DNA of 64,000 nt from Plut-88900 sp965116945 (GCA_965116945.1 OZ220734.1:1922001-1986000), one strand, 5' to 3'; shown: positions 8,705 through 17,542, numbered from the stretch's first letter. Numbers and translations: made by a program. The notes: generated from the letters alone by a model not told the origin.

Positions 8705-10024
8705 ATGAAACGTACATTCCCAGTTCTCAGACGCAAAATAAAGAAGAGTTGGGCCCTGCTTGCCGTAGCAGGGTTGATGGCCCTTTTGCTGGTCTTGGCG
8801 GCTTGTGGAGAGTCTGCAACCGCTACCCCGGAACCCGCCGATGAGCCGGACGAACCCGAAACCACGATGGATGATGACGCCGCCATGGACGATGAAGATG
8901 CTATGGTGAGCCACATCAGGCCCAAGTCTGAGTGGACAGCAGAGAATCCGGCTACCCTGGAAGAGATTGAAGCTGAGCTGACAAAGTACCGCGGCAAAAG
9001 CTTCACTCAGGCCAGCTGGGGCGGTGCTTGGCAGGCCGCTATCCGTCAGGGACACATGATCCCCTTCGCCGAAAAGTTCGGAATACAGGTTGTCGAAGAC
9101 AGCCCAGTCGAGCTAGCCAAGATCAAGGCCATGGTTGAAACGGGCAACGTGACCTGGGACGTCGTGGACTTCGGCACCAGGTGGGTCTACACCCTCGGCG
9201 AGCCCGGTTTCCTTGCAGAACTCGACCCCGCGATCCACAACGGTTACCTTTCCGGAAACCCCGAAATCACGCAGACTCCCTGGAGTGGGGGCGCGGGTGT
9301 TCTCTGGTCCACCGGAATGGCATACACGTTGGATGAATATCCCGACCACGAGGGCGCTCCCAAAGACTGGGCGGACTTCTGGGATGTTGATGGCATCGAC
9401 GGCCACAGGTCCTTGGGCAACAGGCCCAACGAGAACGTGATCTTTGCCCAGATGGCCCTCAACCCCAACGTATTCGACACAGTCGAAGGCAGGAACAGCA
9501 TAGCCAGCCTGGACGATGCCCAGGTAGACCAGTCCTTCGCTAAGCTCGAGGAAATCAAGGACCACCTCGTCAACTGGTGGCACACCGGCACCGACTGCCC
9601 CCAGGGACTGTTGTCGGGAGACTACACCATCTGCTCAGCCTGGAATGGCCGGATTTGGAACGCGCAGCAGGAAGATGATAGTTCTCCGCTGTACTACTGT
9701 TACGAGTGCGGGCACATCAACCAGACGGGCGTCTACTCGATCCCCGAGGGTTCTCCCAACCAGGAACTGGCCGAGCTTTACATGGCTTGGATGGGATACC
9801 CGGAGAACGCGGTCCAGGTGTCCAGCTACATCACCTACGGACCCCTCCACGCCGAGGCTGTAAAACTGGCCGCCGATGTGATCGACCCGGCAATCCTCAA
9901 CGACCTTCCCACTTCGCCCATTGCCCTGGAAAAGGTTATCATCATGGATGAGTACTGGCTGGGCACCAACCTGGATGCCGGTCAAATGCTGATCGAAAGA
10001 TTCCAGGCCCTTCAGCAGCAGTAA
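8705..10024 (+). CDS. Substrate-binding lipoprotein, polyamine (PotD/PotF)-type
   Basis: A 439-residue extracytoplasmic binding lipoprotein. Start ATG 8705 is preceded by AGGAGG. The first ~40 residues form a signal peptide ending in the lipobox LAAC, followed by an acidic Pro/Thr/Asp-rich linker of about 50 residues and then the binding domain. Segments such as SWGGAWQAA and TWDVVDFGT resemble spermidine/putrescine-type type II binding proteins. It is closely similar throughout to the next gene, so the pair arose by tandem duplication. No permease or ATPase gene is adjacent, so its transporter partner must be elsewhere. Ligand unknown; polyamine-like is inference. Confidence 0.85.
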   Translation: MKRTFPVLRRKIKKSWALLAVAGLMALLLVLAACGESATATPEPADEPDEPETTMDDDAAMDDEDAMVSHIRPKSEWTAENPATLEEIEAELTKYRGKSFTQASWGGAWQAAIRQGHMIPFAEKFGIQVVEDSPVELAKIKAMVETGNVTWDVVDFGTRWVYTLGEPGFLAELDPAIHNGYLSGNPEITQTPWSGGAGVLWSTGMAYTLDEYPDHEGAPKDWADFWDVDGIDGHRSLGNRPNENVIFAQMALNPNVFDTVEGRNSIASLDDAQVDQSFAKLEEIKDHLVNWWHTGTDCPQGLLSGDYTICSAWNGRIWNAQQEDDSSPLYYCYECGHINQTGVYSIPEGSPNQELAELYMAWMGYPENAVQVSSYITYGPLHAEAVKLAADVIDPAILNDLPTSPIALEKVIIMDEYWLGTNLDAGQMLIERFQALQQQ

Positions 10025-10064
10025 TCGACACGCAGACCAAAGGAAAGACAGAAAGCTGGATAAC

Positions 10065-10092
10065 GGCGGAGGAGGCATTTGCCTCCTCCGCC
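10065..10092 (+). terminator. Terminator after the first binding-protein gene
   Basis: A 13-bp perfect stem, GGCGGAGGAGGCA with TGCCTCCTCCGCC, has a very short loop. There is no clear T-run afterwards, so it may also act as an mRNA-end stabilizer between the two paralogs. Confidence 0.65.
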
Positions 10093-10288
10093 CCAGTCCG
10101 TTAAGAACAGCAAGCAGAATCACGCATATTGCAAGGTCAGAAAGCTATAGTACGCAGTATTTTCAGAGCATGAGGACAAACATACCTACCCTTGAGGAGA
10201 ACGCCTATGTAATTAACGTCCCCCCGGCACACGAGCGACGAACGCACCTATAGTTCGAGACTCGTAAAGACTCTAGATAGGAGAGCTT

Positions 10289-11677
10289 ATGCAATTTGGA
10301 AAGAAAAGAATCAAGATGAGCCGGCGACAGGGCATCCTGGGCGCGCTCGGTCTGGTCTTGGTGCTTATGCTCGTTGTAGCAGCTTGTGGCGAATCTGCCA
10401 CGGCAACACCCGAGCCTGAGCCCACTGCCATGATGGAAGAGCCCACCCCCGAACCGGCAATGGAGGAGCCTACCGCGACGGCAGTGCCCGGCGAGGTAGT
10501 TGAGGCCACCAAGGCTCCCGAGCCCGATGATGACGATGCAATGGAGCCTTCAGGCCCCCGCCCCATCTCCGAGTGGACAGCGGATGAACCCGCTACCTTT
10601 GAAGAGATCGAAGCCGCCCTTGAAGGCTTCAGAGGCTCCAGCCTTAACGTAGTATCCTGGGGTGGCGCCTACCAGGCAGCCCAGCGCCAGGCCTACTTCC
10701 TTCCCTTCCAGGAGCGCTTCGGAATCCAGCTGGTTGAAGACAGCCCCGTGGAGTACGCCAAGATTCGTTCCATGGTCGAGACCGGGAACGTGACCTGGGA
10801 CGTAGTTGACTCCGGTACCAGGGCCGTTTACCAGCTTGGCCCGACGGGCGACCTCGAAGAGCTCACCCCTGGCATCCACAACCGCTACCTCCCCTTCTTC
10901 CCCCAGGTAGCAGTTACTCCCTGGAGCGGTGGTGGCGGAGTCCTCTGGTCCACTGGTCTTGCTTACCAGAAGAACAAGGTTGACGAGCTCTGGGGCGGCA
11001 ACGCTCCCGAGGACTGGACCGCCTTCTGGGACGTCGAGAAATTCCCCGGCACCAGGTGGATGGGACGCAGGGTGAACGAGAATATCTTCTTCGCCCACTT
11101 CAACCGCACGCCTGAGATCCTGGACACCGTCGAGGGTCGGACCGCGATAGCGAAGCTTACCGACGAGCAGGTCGACCAGTCCTTCGAACAGCTCGAGGCC
11201 ATTAAGCCTCACATCCAGTTCTGGTGGACCGGTGGTACGGACTGCCCGCAGGCCTTGATAACCGACCAGGCTGACATGTGCACGGCTTGGAACGGTCGAA
11301 TTTGGAACGCCCAGCAGGAAGATGGCGGCGACAACCTCCACTACTGCTTCGAGTGTGGACACCTGAACCAGACCGACGTGTTCTACATCCCGAAGGGCTC
11401 TCCCAACAAGGAACTGGCAGAACTGTTCATTTCCTGGACAGCCGAGCCACACATCAACGTAGAGATGATCAAGTACATCACCTACGGCCCCCTGAACCTT
11501 CAGGCCCTGCCGCTGGTTAACACTGACGTAGTCGACCAGCTGACCATTGACAACCTCCCCACCTCCCCGACCGCCCTTGAGAAGGCAGTCGTAGTGGACG
11601 AGGTCTGGTTGGGCACGAACCTCGACGCCTTGGCTGAGAGGATGGAGGCATTCCTCGCAGACGTGGCCGACAGTTAA
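10289..11677 (+). CDS. Substrate-binding lipoprotein, paralog of the preceding gene
   Basis: A 462-residue lipoprotein with signal peptide, lipobox VAAC, a longer Glu/Pro/Thr-rich linker (about residues 36-85) and a type II binding domain of the polyamine class. It shares long stretches with the upstream protein, for example SPVE.AKI..MVETGNVTWDVVD and the near-identical C-terminal LPTSP.ALEK segment. ATG 10289 follows TAGGAGAGCTT. The gene has its own 264-base leader and a strong terminator, so it may be expressed separately from the first copy. The diverged linker and binding residues suggest different ligands or expression conditions; this is inference. Confidence 0.85.
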   Translation: MQFGKKRIKMSRRQGILGALGLVLVLMLVVAACGESATATPEPEPTAMMEEPTPEPAMEEPTATAVPGEVVEATKAPEPDDDDAMEPSGPRPISEWTADEPATFEEIEAALEGFRGSSLNVVSWGGAYQAAQRQAYFLPFQERFGIQLVEDSPVEYAKIRSMVETGNVTWDVVDSGTRAVYQLGPTGDLEELTPGIHNRYLPFFPQVAVTPWSGGGGVLWSTGLAYQKNKVDELWGGNAPEDWTAFWDVEKFPGTRWMGRRVNENIFFAHFNRTPEILDTVEGRTAIAKLTDEQVDQSFEQLEAIKPHIQFWWTGGTDCPQALITDQADMCTAWNGRIWNAQQEDGGDNLHYCFECGHLNQTDVFYIPKGSPNKELAELFISWTAEPHINVEMIKYITYGPLNLQALPLVNTDVVDQLTIDNLPTSPTALEKAVVVDEVWLGTNLDALAERMEAFLADVADS

Positions 11678-11727
11678 ACGTTGAGCACGAAGTGAGCCTC
11701 GCACGGTCATTGACCGAACGAGGGAAA

Positions 11728-11760
11728 AGAGAGGGGAGCGGCCTGGCCGCTCCCCTCTCT
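11728..11760. terminator. Terminator after the second binding-protein gene
   Basis: AGAGAGGGGAGCGG pairs with CCGCTCCCCTCTCT around a CCTGG loop, followed by GCTTTATATT. It lies between convergent genes and could serve both. Confidence 0.8.
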
Positions 11761-11789
11761 GCTTTATATTGAATTGTGGCTACGTTTGT

Positions 11790-12113
11790 CTACTTGATGG
11801 CGGAGTAGTCAGTCGGGACAAGGACTGAACTCTCCAGTCCGGACACCAGCTCCCCGTCCACCTCACTGTCGGCCCGCACCTTCTTCCATTCCTCATCCGC
11901 GCCAAATGACGCCCAGCACTTCTTCATGTGTTCGCCGTCCTCAAACCCGAGCATGTAGACCAGGACTTCCTGCTCCTTGCCTTCAGGAGTCCAGAACCCG
12001 ACAACGGTCATTCCATGCCTTTCAAAGATGTCACATGTATGGTCCCGGAACCTCTTGTTAAGGGCATCCATCTTTCCCGGGGCTGCGTAGTACGTCCTCA
12101 GTTCGTAGATCAT
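11790..12113 (-). CDS. NIPSNAP family protein
   Basis: A 107-residue ferredoxin-like dimeric alpha+beta barrel protein. It opens with MIYELRTYYAAPGKM and has the conserved aromatic WTPEG segment typical of bacterial NIPSNAP domains. Bacterial members have no settled function and are often found near catabolic genes. It is a single gene ending near the binding-protein terminator; the tRNA-Arg gene lies upstream on the same strand. Confidence 0.8.
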   Translation of the reverse strand: MIYELRTYYAAPGKMDALNKRFRDHTCDIFERHGMTVVGFWTPEGKEQEVLVYMLGFEDGEHMKKCWASFGADEEWKKVRADSEVDGELVSGLESSVLVPTDYSAIK

Positions 12114-12182
12114 CGGGTCCTCCTTGGTGTGTGGCTGGAACTTTGAATAACCTGGACTCGGCCTTCGTGGAAGGGGAATTGG

Positions 12183-12255
12183 CGTCCCTGGAGGGATTCG
12201 AACCCACGACCCACTGCTTAGAAGGCAGTCGCTCTATCCACTGAGCTACAGGGAC
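12183..12255 (-). tRNA. tRNA-Arg (TCT anticodon)
   Basis: Read on the minus strand, a complete cloverleaf is visible: acceptor GTCCCTG/CAGGGAC, D-arm GCTC..GAGC, anticodon stem ACTGC/GCAGT with loop CTTCTAA (anticodon TCT), and T-loop TTCGAAT. One T-T mismatch lies in the T stem. The CCA end is not encoded, so it must be added, consistent with the CCA-transferase-like gene at 28.8-30.0 kb. Confidence 0.95.
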
Positions 12256-12300
12256 GTAATCTGCCCAGGACCAGCTTAGCTTCCGGTCCTTGGGCATCAC

Positions 12301-12807
12301 CTATTCTAACGTAAAGGCGGTATCTATCCTGTGGGAAGGCCAGGGCCCCACCCCCGACTTCGACACTCCCGTTATAACCATTTCCCCCAGGTCTGCATAG
12401 GTTGTTATGCGTCGTTGGACTATCTTGCCCAGCGGCTGAGCAGCCACTACAGCGATAATTGTCGACAGGATGACCCTGGGAAGGTTCAGGAACCTGTTTC
12501 CGGACCCCATAACAAGTATGGCGGCCAGGCCGGCAAGTATGCCCGCCACTGCGATGTTTGTGCCGCAGAAGGGTGAAACTGCCAATTCACGTTCTCCGTT
12601 CTTCAACCTTCGGAGGGCCTCGTGGGCAGCCTCTTCTACTAGGGGGGTGGGGAGGTTGCCGTAGACGTGGAATCCGCCGGGTGTCGCCCGACCGGCGATC
12701 CGTGTGTGAATGTTGCTGTTCCGGAGCAATATGGCGATTGTCGCGTGCTCCAGAGCGTGGTTCTGCCGGGTGGCCTGTATGGGGTTTGGTGCTTGTTTAT
12801 CAGACAT
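12301..12807 (-). CDS. DUF6391-like membrane protein
   Basis: A protein of about 168 residues from ATG 12807. The N-terminal RQNHALEHATIAIL is the hallmark I associate with DUF6391, found in cyanobacteria and Chloroflexota. Two hydrophobic segments follow (GTNIAVAGILAGLAAILVM and VILSTIIAVVAAQPLG regions), then a cytosolic tail ending in a VITGVSKSGVG segment. Function is unknown. No clear ribosome site precedes ATG 12807; a TTG at 12867 would add 20 residues and also lacks one. The tRNA-Arg gene lies just downstream on the same strand. Confidence 0.7.
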   Translation of the reverse strand: MSDKQAPNPIQATRQNHALEHATIAILLRNSNIHTRIAGRATPGGFHVYGNLPTPLVEEAAHEALRRLKNGERELAVSPFCGTNIAVAGILAGLAAILVMGSGNRFLNLPRVILSTIIAVVAAQPLGKIVQRRITTYADLGEMVITGVSKSGVGPWPSHRIDTAFTLE

Positions 12808-12957
12808 GGACTTCAGGACGGTTAAAACGTGCCGCTTGAAGGCTATTGTGCCATGTCCTGCTCCCAATGAACAAGATTAACTCAGGGAACTTTTGCATAG
12901 TTCTGAATGTGTCTATACGTCGTACTATATTTGATCTAGACCAATTGTGAGTAGATA

Positions 12958-12986
12958 TTGACCGGGTTCTAAAGTGATGCTAGAGT
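12958..12986 (+). promoter_or_regulatory. Promoter of the small HTH gene
   Basis: TTGACC (12958-12963) and TAGAGT (12981-12986) lie 17 bases apart, placing the transcript start about 24 bases before the TTG start codon. Confidence 0.5.
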
Positions 12987-13016
12987 GAGGTCAACCTCAG
13001 GAGGTGGGAGGTTATT

Positions 13017-13244
13017 TTGGCTATTAGAAAGAGCAAATTGATGCGGCGCGTCGAGGATCGCTACAACCGGCCGCTGGAGGAACTGCTGCCGGAAATGTAC
13101 AACCGCATGGGATTGCCCGCGATGGCGGAGGACATGGAAGTCAACAAGGGCACCCTTTGGTACTGGCTCCTCAAGTTCGGCGTAAACGTCCGCCGCGTGG
13201 CCCTGGCCCCGGGCGAAGTGCTGGAAGTGCGCAAAGTAGGCTAG
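13017..13244 (+). CDS. Small helix-turn-helix protein
   Basis: A 75-residue basic protein starting at TTG 13017; the choice is decided by a strong ribosome site (AGGAGGTGGGAGG, 12999-13011). The segment around MGLPAMAEDMEVNKGTLWYW reads as a helix-turn-helix, with Asn-Lys-Gly-Thr in the recognition helix. It is short, monocistronic and has its own promoter. It probably binds DNA, but its target and role are unknown; it could be a regulator or a phage-derived fragment. Confidence 0.65.
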   Translation: MAIRKSKLMRRVEDRYNRPLEELLPEMYNRMGLPAMAEDMEVNKGTLWYWLLKFGVNVRRVALAPGEVLEVRKVG

Positions 13245-13288
13245 GTCCTACCCTTCGTCCCTGAATCAGGCGACCGAAATCCCGCAGG

Positions 13289-14041
13289 TTAATCGCGGGG
13301 CTGGTTAATTATGGCCGCAAGGTAGCCTGCTCCGAAGCCGTTGTCTATGTTCACTACGGCTATTCCCTGCGAGCAGCTATTGAGCATTGTCATAAGAGCA
13401 CCCAGGCCGCCTAAGCCTACACCGTAGCCGATGCTTGTTGGCACGGCGATGACGGGAGCTTGGACCAACCCTCCGACGACGCTGGGAAGCGCTCCCTCCA
13501 TCCCTGCAACCACGACTATGACTTTGGCCTTCTGAAGGGCCTCTACGTGGGGCAGCAGGCGGTGAATTCCCGCCACGCCAACGTCGTATAGAGTCAGAGG
13601 TTCGTGGCCCATGATTCGGCAGGTCACTGCGGCCTCTTCGGCGACAGATAGGTCGGCCGTGCCTGCGGCCAATATAGCCACGCCGTCCTTCATAACAAGT
13701 CCCTCCCGACGGTCCAGCCAGATGATTCGGGCGGCGTCGTTGAAGACTGCGTCGGGGACACATGCCTTTACGGCTTCAAATGCCGCGGGCGTGGTGCGCG
13801 TAACCATGAACCGTCCCGCCTGCTCAGCAAGTTCCCTGGCAATGACGGTAATCTGCTCGACGGTCTTACCCTCTCCAAACACCACTTCCGGCACGCCCTT
13901 CCTGAGGGTGCGATGGTGATCAATCTTGGCAAATCCCAAATCCTGAAAAGGAAGCAGGCGGAGTCCGTCATAGGCTTCGTCAACGCTGAGTGACCCGCCC
14001 TTAACCTGCTCCAGGATGGCCCGTATTTTCTCCGGTTCGAT
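13289..14041 (-). CDS. larB: LarB-type protein (nickel-pincer cofactor synthesis)
   Basis: Matches LarB, the AIR-carboxylase-related enzyme that carboxylates and hydrolyses nicotinic acid adenine dinucleotide in building the nickel pincer cofactor of lactate racemase. Diagnostic segments are FAKIDHHRTLRKG, GEGKT, and the C-terminal PTSIGYGVGLGGLGAL. Homologs start close to the residues IEPEKIRAIL. There is no ATG, GTG or TTG there; an AGGAG motif (14049-14053) sits 7 bases before an ATC codon at 14041. An in-frame TTG at 14167 would add 42 unrelated residues and overlap pcm. larA and larC are not in this window, so this copy's role is uncertain. Confidence 0.8.
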   Translation of the reverse strand: MEPEKIRAILEQVKGGSLSVDEAYDGLRLLPFQDLGFAKIDHHRTLRKGVPEVVFGEGKTVEQITVIARELAEQAGRFMVTRTTPAAFEAVKACVPDAVFNDAARIIWLDRREGLVMKDGVAILAAGTADLSVAEEAAVTCRIMGHEPLTLYDVGVAGIHRLLPHVEALQKAKVIVVVAGMEGALPSVVGGLVQAPVIAVPTSIGYGVGLGGLGALMTMLNSCSQGIAVVNIDNGFGAGYLAAIINQPRD

Positions 14042-14149
14042 GTGCGAACTCCTGCTGAGGAAGGGTCGGGAAATTATATCACCGGTGCGTGGACGGCTTT
14101 GGATAGTTACACTCTCGGGCAGGTAGAACGGAAACGGGGAGGCAGACAC

Positions 14150-14806
14150 TTGGCGGGCAACGGGCAATCGATTTCGCTAGATGCGGCCCATCAGAAGATG
14201 ATGACCGAGCTTGCGGTAAGGATCAAAGAAGCCAGGGTCCTCGAGGCCTTTGCCCGCACCCCTCGGGAAGCCTTTGTTCCCCTCGCCCCTCGGGAGTTGG
14301 TCTATGGAGACCATCCATTGCCGATAGGTTTCAACCAGACCATATCGCAGCCCTACATCGTTGCCCTCATGCTGCAGGCGTTATCGCTCAAGGGCGATGA
14401 GACCGTCCTGGATGTGGGCACAGGCAGTGGATACCAGGCCGCGCTTCTGGCTCAGCTGGCAGCCAGGGTAGTAACTGTGGAGAGGGTCCCTGCACTGGTA
14501 TGCGAGGCACGAAGTCGGCTGGATGCGCTCCACTTTAGGAACGTTCGGGTGGAAATTGCGAATGATGCGTTGGGCTATTCCGACCTCGCACCCTATGACG
14601 CCATAGTAGTCTCGGCGGCGGCGCCCCGGGTCCCGGACGCCCTCGTAGAACAGCTCGCATTCGGGGGTAAGATGGTAATTCCCGTGGGCGGCAGGGAGGA
14701 ACAGGAACTACTGCTGGTGGAAAAGCGTAAGCGCAAGCCAAAGGTCAAACGCCTGGCTTTGTGCCGCTTCGTGCCACTGATCGGTGAAGGCGGCTGGCCC
14801 AATTGA
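14150..14806 (+). CDS. pcm: Protein-L-isoaspartate O-methyltransferase
   Basis: A 218-residue SAM-dependent repair methyltransferase that methylates isoaspartyl residues in aged proteins. The SAM-binding motif is VLDVGTGSGYQAALLA, and the family C-terminal FVPLIGEGGW is present. TTG 14150 is chosen because GGGGAGG lies 7-8 bases upstream; ATG 14198 is the alternative. The gene diverges from larB. Its TGA (14804-14806) overlaps a TTG that opens the long gatB frame, but gatB more likely starts further down at its own promoter. Confidence 0.88.
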   Translation: MAGNGQSISLDAAHQKMMTELAVRIKEARVLEAFARTPREAFVPLAPRELVYGDHPLPIGFNQTISQPYIVALMLQALSLKGDETVLDVGTGSGYQAALLAQLAARVVTVERVPALVCEARSRLDALHFRNVRVEIANDALGYSDLAPYDAIVVSAAAPRVPDALVEQLAFGGKMVIPVGGREEQELLLVEKRKRKPKVKRLALCRFVPLIGEGGWPN

Positions 14807-14832
14807 AGCCGGTAGTTTCACATACTTTCGCT

Positions 14833-14861
14833 TTGTTACGGTCGGGGCCCGATGCTATACT
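14833..14861 (+). promoter_or_regulatory. Promoter of gatB
   Basis: TTGTTA (14833-14838) and TATACT (14856-14861) are exactly 17 bases apart. The predicted start near 14868 leaves a 28-base leader before ATG 14896. Confidence 0.6.
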
Positions 14862-14895
14862 CAATCAGCGTGGCTGCACGCCGCGCAAGACGAAG

Positions 14896-16398
14896 ATGAC
14901 TACCAAAACCGCGGCACTCCCGACTGAGAAACTCCCACTTGGTGACTTTGAGGCCGTCATTGGCCTGGAAGTGCATTCGCAGCTCAAGACCCGGAGCAAG
15001 ATGTTTTGTGGCTGTGCGACGGGATATACGGACTCCGATCCCAACACCCGTGTGTGCCCAGTGTGCCTTGGTATGCCCGGTGTGCTTCCAGTAATCAATA
15101 AAAAGGCCGTGGAATTCACCATCATGACCGGCCTTGCCCTCAACTGCACCATCGCCGATCACACCAAGTTCGACCGCAAGAACTACCCGTATCCAGACCT
15201 GATGAAAGGCTACCAGATCTCTCAATACGATATGCCCCTCTGCAGCGCTGGATGGCTGACTGTGGAGACAGCCGACGGCGTAAGGAAAGCCAGGCTCAAC
15301 CGGGTGCACCTGGAAGAGGACACGGCCAAGCTGGCCCACGTGGATAGAGAGGCAGGGGAGCGATGGTCTCGCGTGGACGTGAACAGGGCGGGGACGCCTC
15401 TCATGGAGATAGTCGGGGAGCCCGACCTCCGTTCCGCTGCAGAAGCCCGGCAATACCTGATAAAGCTGCGCACAATCCTGCAATATCTTGGCGTGTCTAC
15501 CGGCAACATGGAGGAAGGCAGCTTCCGCTGTGACGCCAACATCAGCATCAGGCCCCGGGGATCAACCGACCTCAACGCAAAGGTCGAAGTCAAGAACATG
15601 AACAGCTTCCGCTCCGTGTTCAGGGCTCTGGAGTTCGAGTTTGAGCGACAGGTACGCGCAGTTTCGGAAGGATTGCCTGTGCACCAGGAGACCCGAGGCT
15701 GGGTGGACGACCGGGGCGTGACCGTCTCCCAGCGCAGCAAGGAATACGCCCACGACTACAGATACTTCCCAGAACCCGACCTTCCGGCTATGAAAATCGA
15801 CCCGTTATGGGTTGACGAGATACGGGCCAAACTCCCGGAACTGCCTGATGCCCGTATCCAACGTTTCACCTCGGAATTGGGGCTCCAACCCAGGGACGCC
15901 AACACCCTTGTCGACAACAAGTCGATGGCTGATTTTTTCGAAGAGGCTCTCTCCTTTGGTGAGGATGCGAAACCGGAGAAAAGGGCCAAAGCGGTCGCCT
16001 CATGGCTGTTGGGTGACTTCCTGGGCCTGATCAACGCTTCCGGCCAGGACATCGAGAGCGCCAGAGTCAGCCCCAAGTCGTTGGCCCAGCTTCTCGACCT
16101 GATTGATGACAGTACCCTCTCCGGCAAGATGGCAAAGGAAGTCTTCCAGGAGATGTACGAAACTGGTAAGGCCCCTTCGGCCATTGTGCAAGAGAAAGGG
16201 CTGAGCCAGATCACCAATACGGATGAAATCTCGGTTGTAGTGGATGAAGTGGTTAGTCAAAATCCTCAAGCGGTGGAGGACTTCAGCTCTGGAAAAGGCC
16301 AGGCGCTGGGTTTTCTTGTCGGGCAGGTTATGAAGGCAACCCGTGGCAAGGCAAATCCGGGCATGGTGAACCAGCTTCTCAAGGAGCGCTTAAACTAG
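14896..16398 (+). CDS. gatB: Aspartyl/glutamyl-tRNA amidotransferase subunit B
   Basis: A 500-residue GatB, the kinase/transamidase subunit that converts misacylated Glu-tRNA-Gln or Asp-tRNA-Asn to the correct amide. Recognisable parts are FEAVIGLEVHSQL near the start, the zinc Cys set CGCATGY..C..C, YPYPDLMKGYQISQYD, and the C-terminal GatB/YqeY tail ending LVGQVMKATRGKANP. ATG 14896 gives normal length and lies just after a good promoter; the frame is open up to 14803 but that extension is not conserved. secG follows 33 bases downstream. gatA and gatC are not in the window. Confidence 0.95.
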   Translation: MTTKTAALPTEKLPLGDFEAVIGLEVHSQLKTRSKMFCGCATGYTDSDPNTRVCPVCLGMPGVLPVINKKAVEFTIMTGLALNCTIADHTKFDRKNYPYPDLMKGYQISQYDMPLCSAGWLTVETADGVRKARLNRVHLEEDTAKLAHVDREAGERWSRVDVNRAGTPLMEIVGEPDLRSAAEARQYLIKLRTILQYLGVSTGNMEEGSFRCDANISIRPRGSTDLNAKVEVKNMNSFRSVFRALEFEFERQVRAVSEGLPVHQETRGWVDDRGVTVSQRSKEYAHDYRYFPEPDLPAMKIDPLWVDEIRAKLPELPDARIQRFTSELGLQPRDANTLVDNKSMADFFEEALSFGEDAKPEKRAKAVASWLLGDFLGLINASGQDIESARVSPKSLAQLLDLIDDSTLSGKMAKEVFQEMYETGKAPSAIVQEKGLSQITNTDEISVVVDEVVSQNPQAVEDFSSGKGQALGFLVGQVMKATRGKANPGMVNQLLKERLN

Positions 16399-16431
16399 CC
16401 TCTGCAGGCTAAAAGAGTTAGGCTTACAGAC

Positions 16432-16647
16432 ATGTCGTTGCTGAACGTAGTACAGATACTGATTTCAGTCGCCCTGGTTGCCGTGATCCTGCTACAGGTG
16501 AAGGGACAGGGTATGGGTGGAGTGTTTGGTGGGGCGAGCACCGGTTTCCGCACCCGCCGAGGCCTCGAAAAGACCCTATTCCAGCTCACGATTCTCCTGA
16601 TCGCAGTGTTTATACTCGTATCGCTAGTCAGCGTACGATTCTCCTGA
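16432..16647 (+). CDS. secG: Preprotein translocase subunit SecG
   Basis: A 71-residue membrane protein of the Sec translocon. It has two transmembrane helices (about residues 3-22 and 49-68) joined by a Gly-rich cytosolic loop GQGMGGVFGG, which is the SecG hallmark. It lies 33 bases after gatB and is probably cotranscribed with it. Length and topology are normal. Confidence 0.92.
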   Translation: MSLLNVVQILISVALVAVILLQVKGQGMGGVFGGASTGFRTRRGLEKTLFQLTILLIAVFILVSLVSVRFS

Positions 16648-16702
16648 CAGCAGCCGGCCCCAGAGTCCCAGACGGCCGTATACCACGGGTGAAGCGGATT
16701 CA

Positions 16703-17542
16703 ATGGCAGCCGTAGTAACTCTGACCACTGATTTTGGCCTGAGCGACGGTTACGTCGGGATGATGAAGGGTGTTTTGCTGGCCATCAGTCCCCTGGCCCA
16801 GATAGTAGACATAAGTCATGCTATTGAGCCCGGCAACGTGCGAGAGGCCGCCTTCGTGCTTGGTACTTCGTACAAGTTCTTTCCCACGGATACTGTCCAC
16901 ATGGTGATAGTGGACCCGGGGGTAGGGACTGAGCGTGATGCCCTGTGTGTGAAGGGCCTGGGCCAGTACTTCGTTGGGCCCGACAACGGGGTGTTCAGCC
17001 ACATTCTCGCCGACGCTCAGGACTCCTCTGAGCACCCTACCAACCCGGAAGGTGAAGACATAAACCCACACCCCCTCCCCGATGGCATAGAGGCCGTGCG
17101 CCTTACCAACGAACAGTTCTGGCTTCGCGAGGTTAGCAATACCTTCCATGGTAGGGACATCTTCGCTCCTGTCGCAGCCCGCCTCCCCGAGACCACGCTG
17201 CGCGAATTGGGTGAGCCCTTGACCTCGGTACTGGCGTTCCCGATGCCTGCGGCCGCAATCGACGGGCAGGGCAGGATTACAGGGCAAGTTCTGCACGTAG
17301 ACAGGTTCGGCAACCTGATTACGAATGTACGCCGGGATCAGCTTGGAGATGGCCATTTTAGGGGCGCTGTAGAAGGGCATCCATTCTCGGGGCTTGTACG
17401 CAGCTACGGCGATGGAGATAATCTATTCGCCCTGGTAAGCAGCGCCGGGTACGTGGAGATTGCGGAGCGTGAAGGCAGCGCCGCAAAACGGACCGGCGCC
17501 CGAGTCGGGAGCCAGGTGGTCTTCGAGCGGACTCTGTTGTGA
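16703..17542 (+). CDS. SAM hydroxide adenosyltransferase (DUF62 / chlorinase-fluorinase fold)
   Basis: A 279-residue member of the DUF62 family, which splits S-adenosylmethionine to adenosine and methionine using water. The N-terminal TLTTDFGLSDGYVGMMKG, VDISHAI, and FVGPDNGVF are the family signatures. The C-terminal beta-barrel contains the conserved DRFGNLITN. The family is related to fluorinase and chlorinase but is widespread and primary-metabolic in role. The gene lies 55 bases after secG. Its physiological purpose in bacteria remains debated. Confidence 0.9.
   Translation: MAAVVTLTTDFGLSDGYVGMMKGVLLAISPLAQIVDISHAIEPGNVREAAFVLGTSYKFFPTDTVHMVIVDPGVGTERDALCVKGLGQYFVGPDNGVFSHILADAQDSSEHPTNPEGEDINPHPLPDGIEAVRLTNEQFWLREVSNTFHGRDIFAPVAARLPETTLRELGEPLTSVLAFPMPAAAIDGQGRITGQVLHVDRFGNLITNVRRDQLGDGHFRGAVEGHPFSGLVRSYGDGDNLFALVSSAGYVEIAEREGSAAKRTGARVGSQVVFERTLL

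Noticed and set aside
14803..14895. Upstream extension of gatB to TTG 14803
   Set aside because: Crosses the gatB promoter and adds residues not found at the start of GatB; ATG 14896 gives the usual length.
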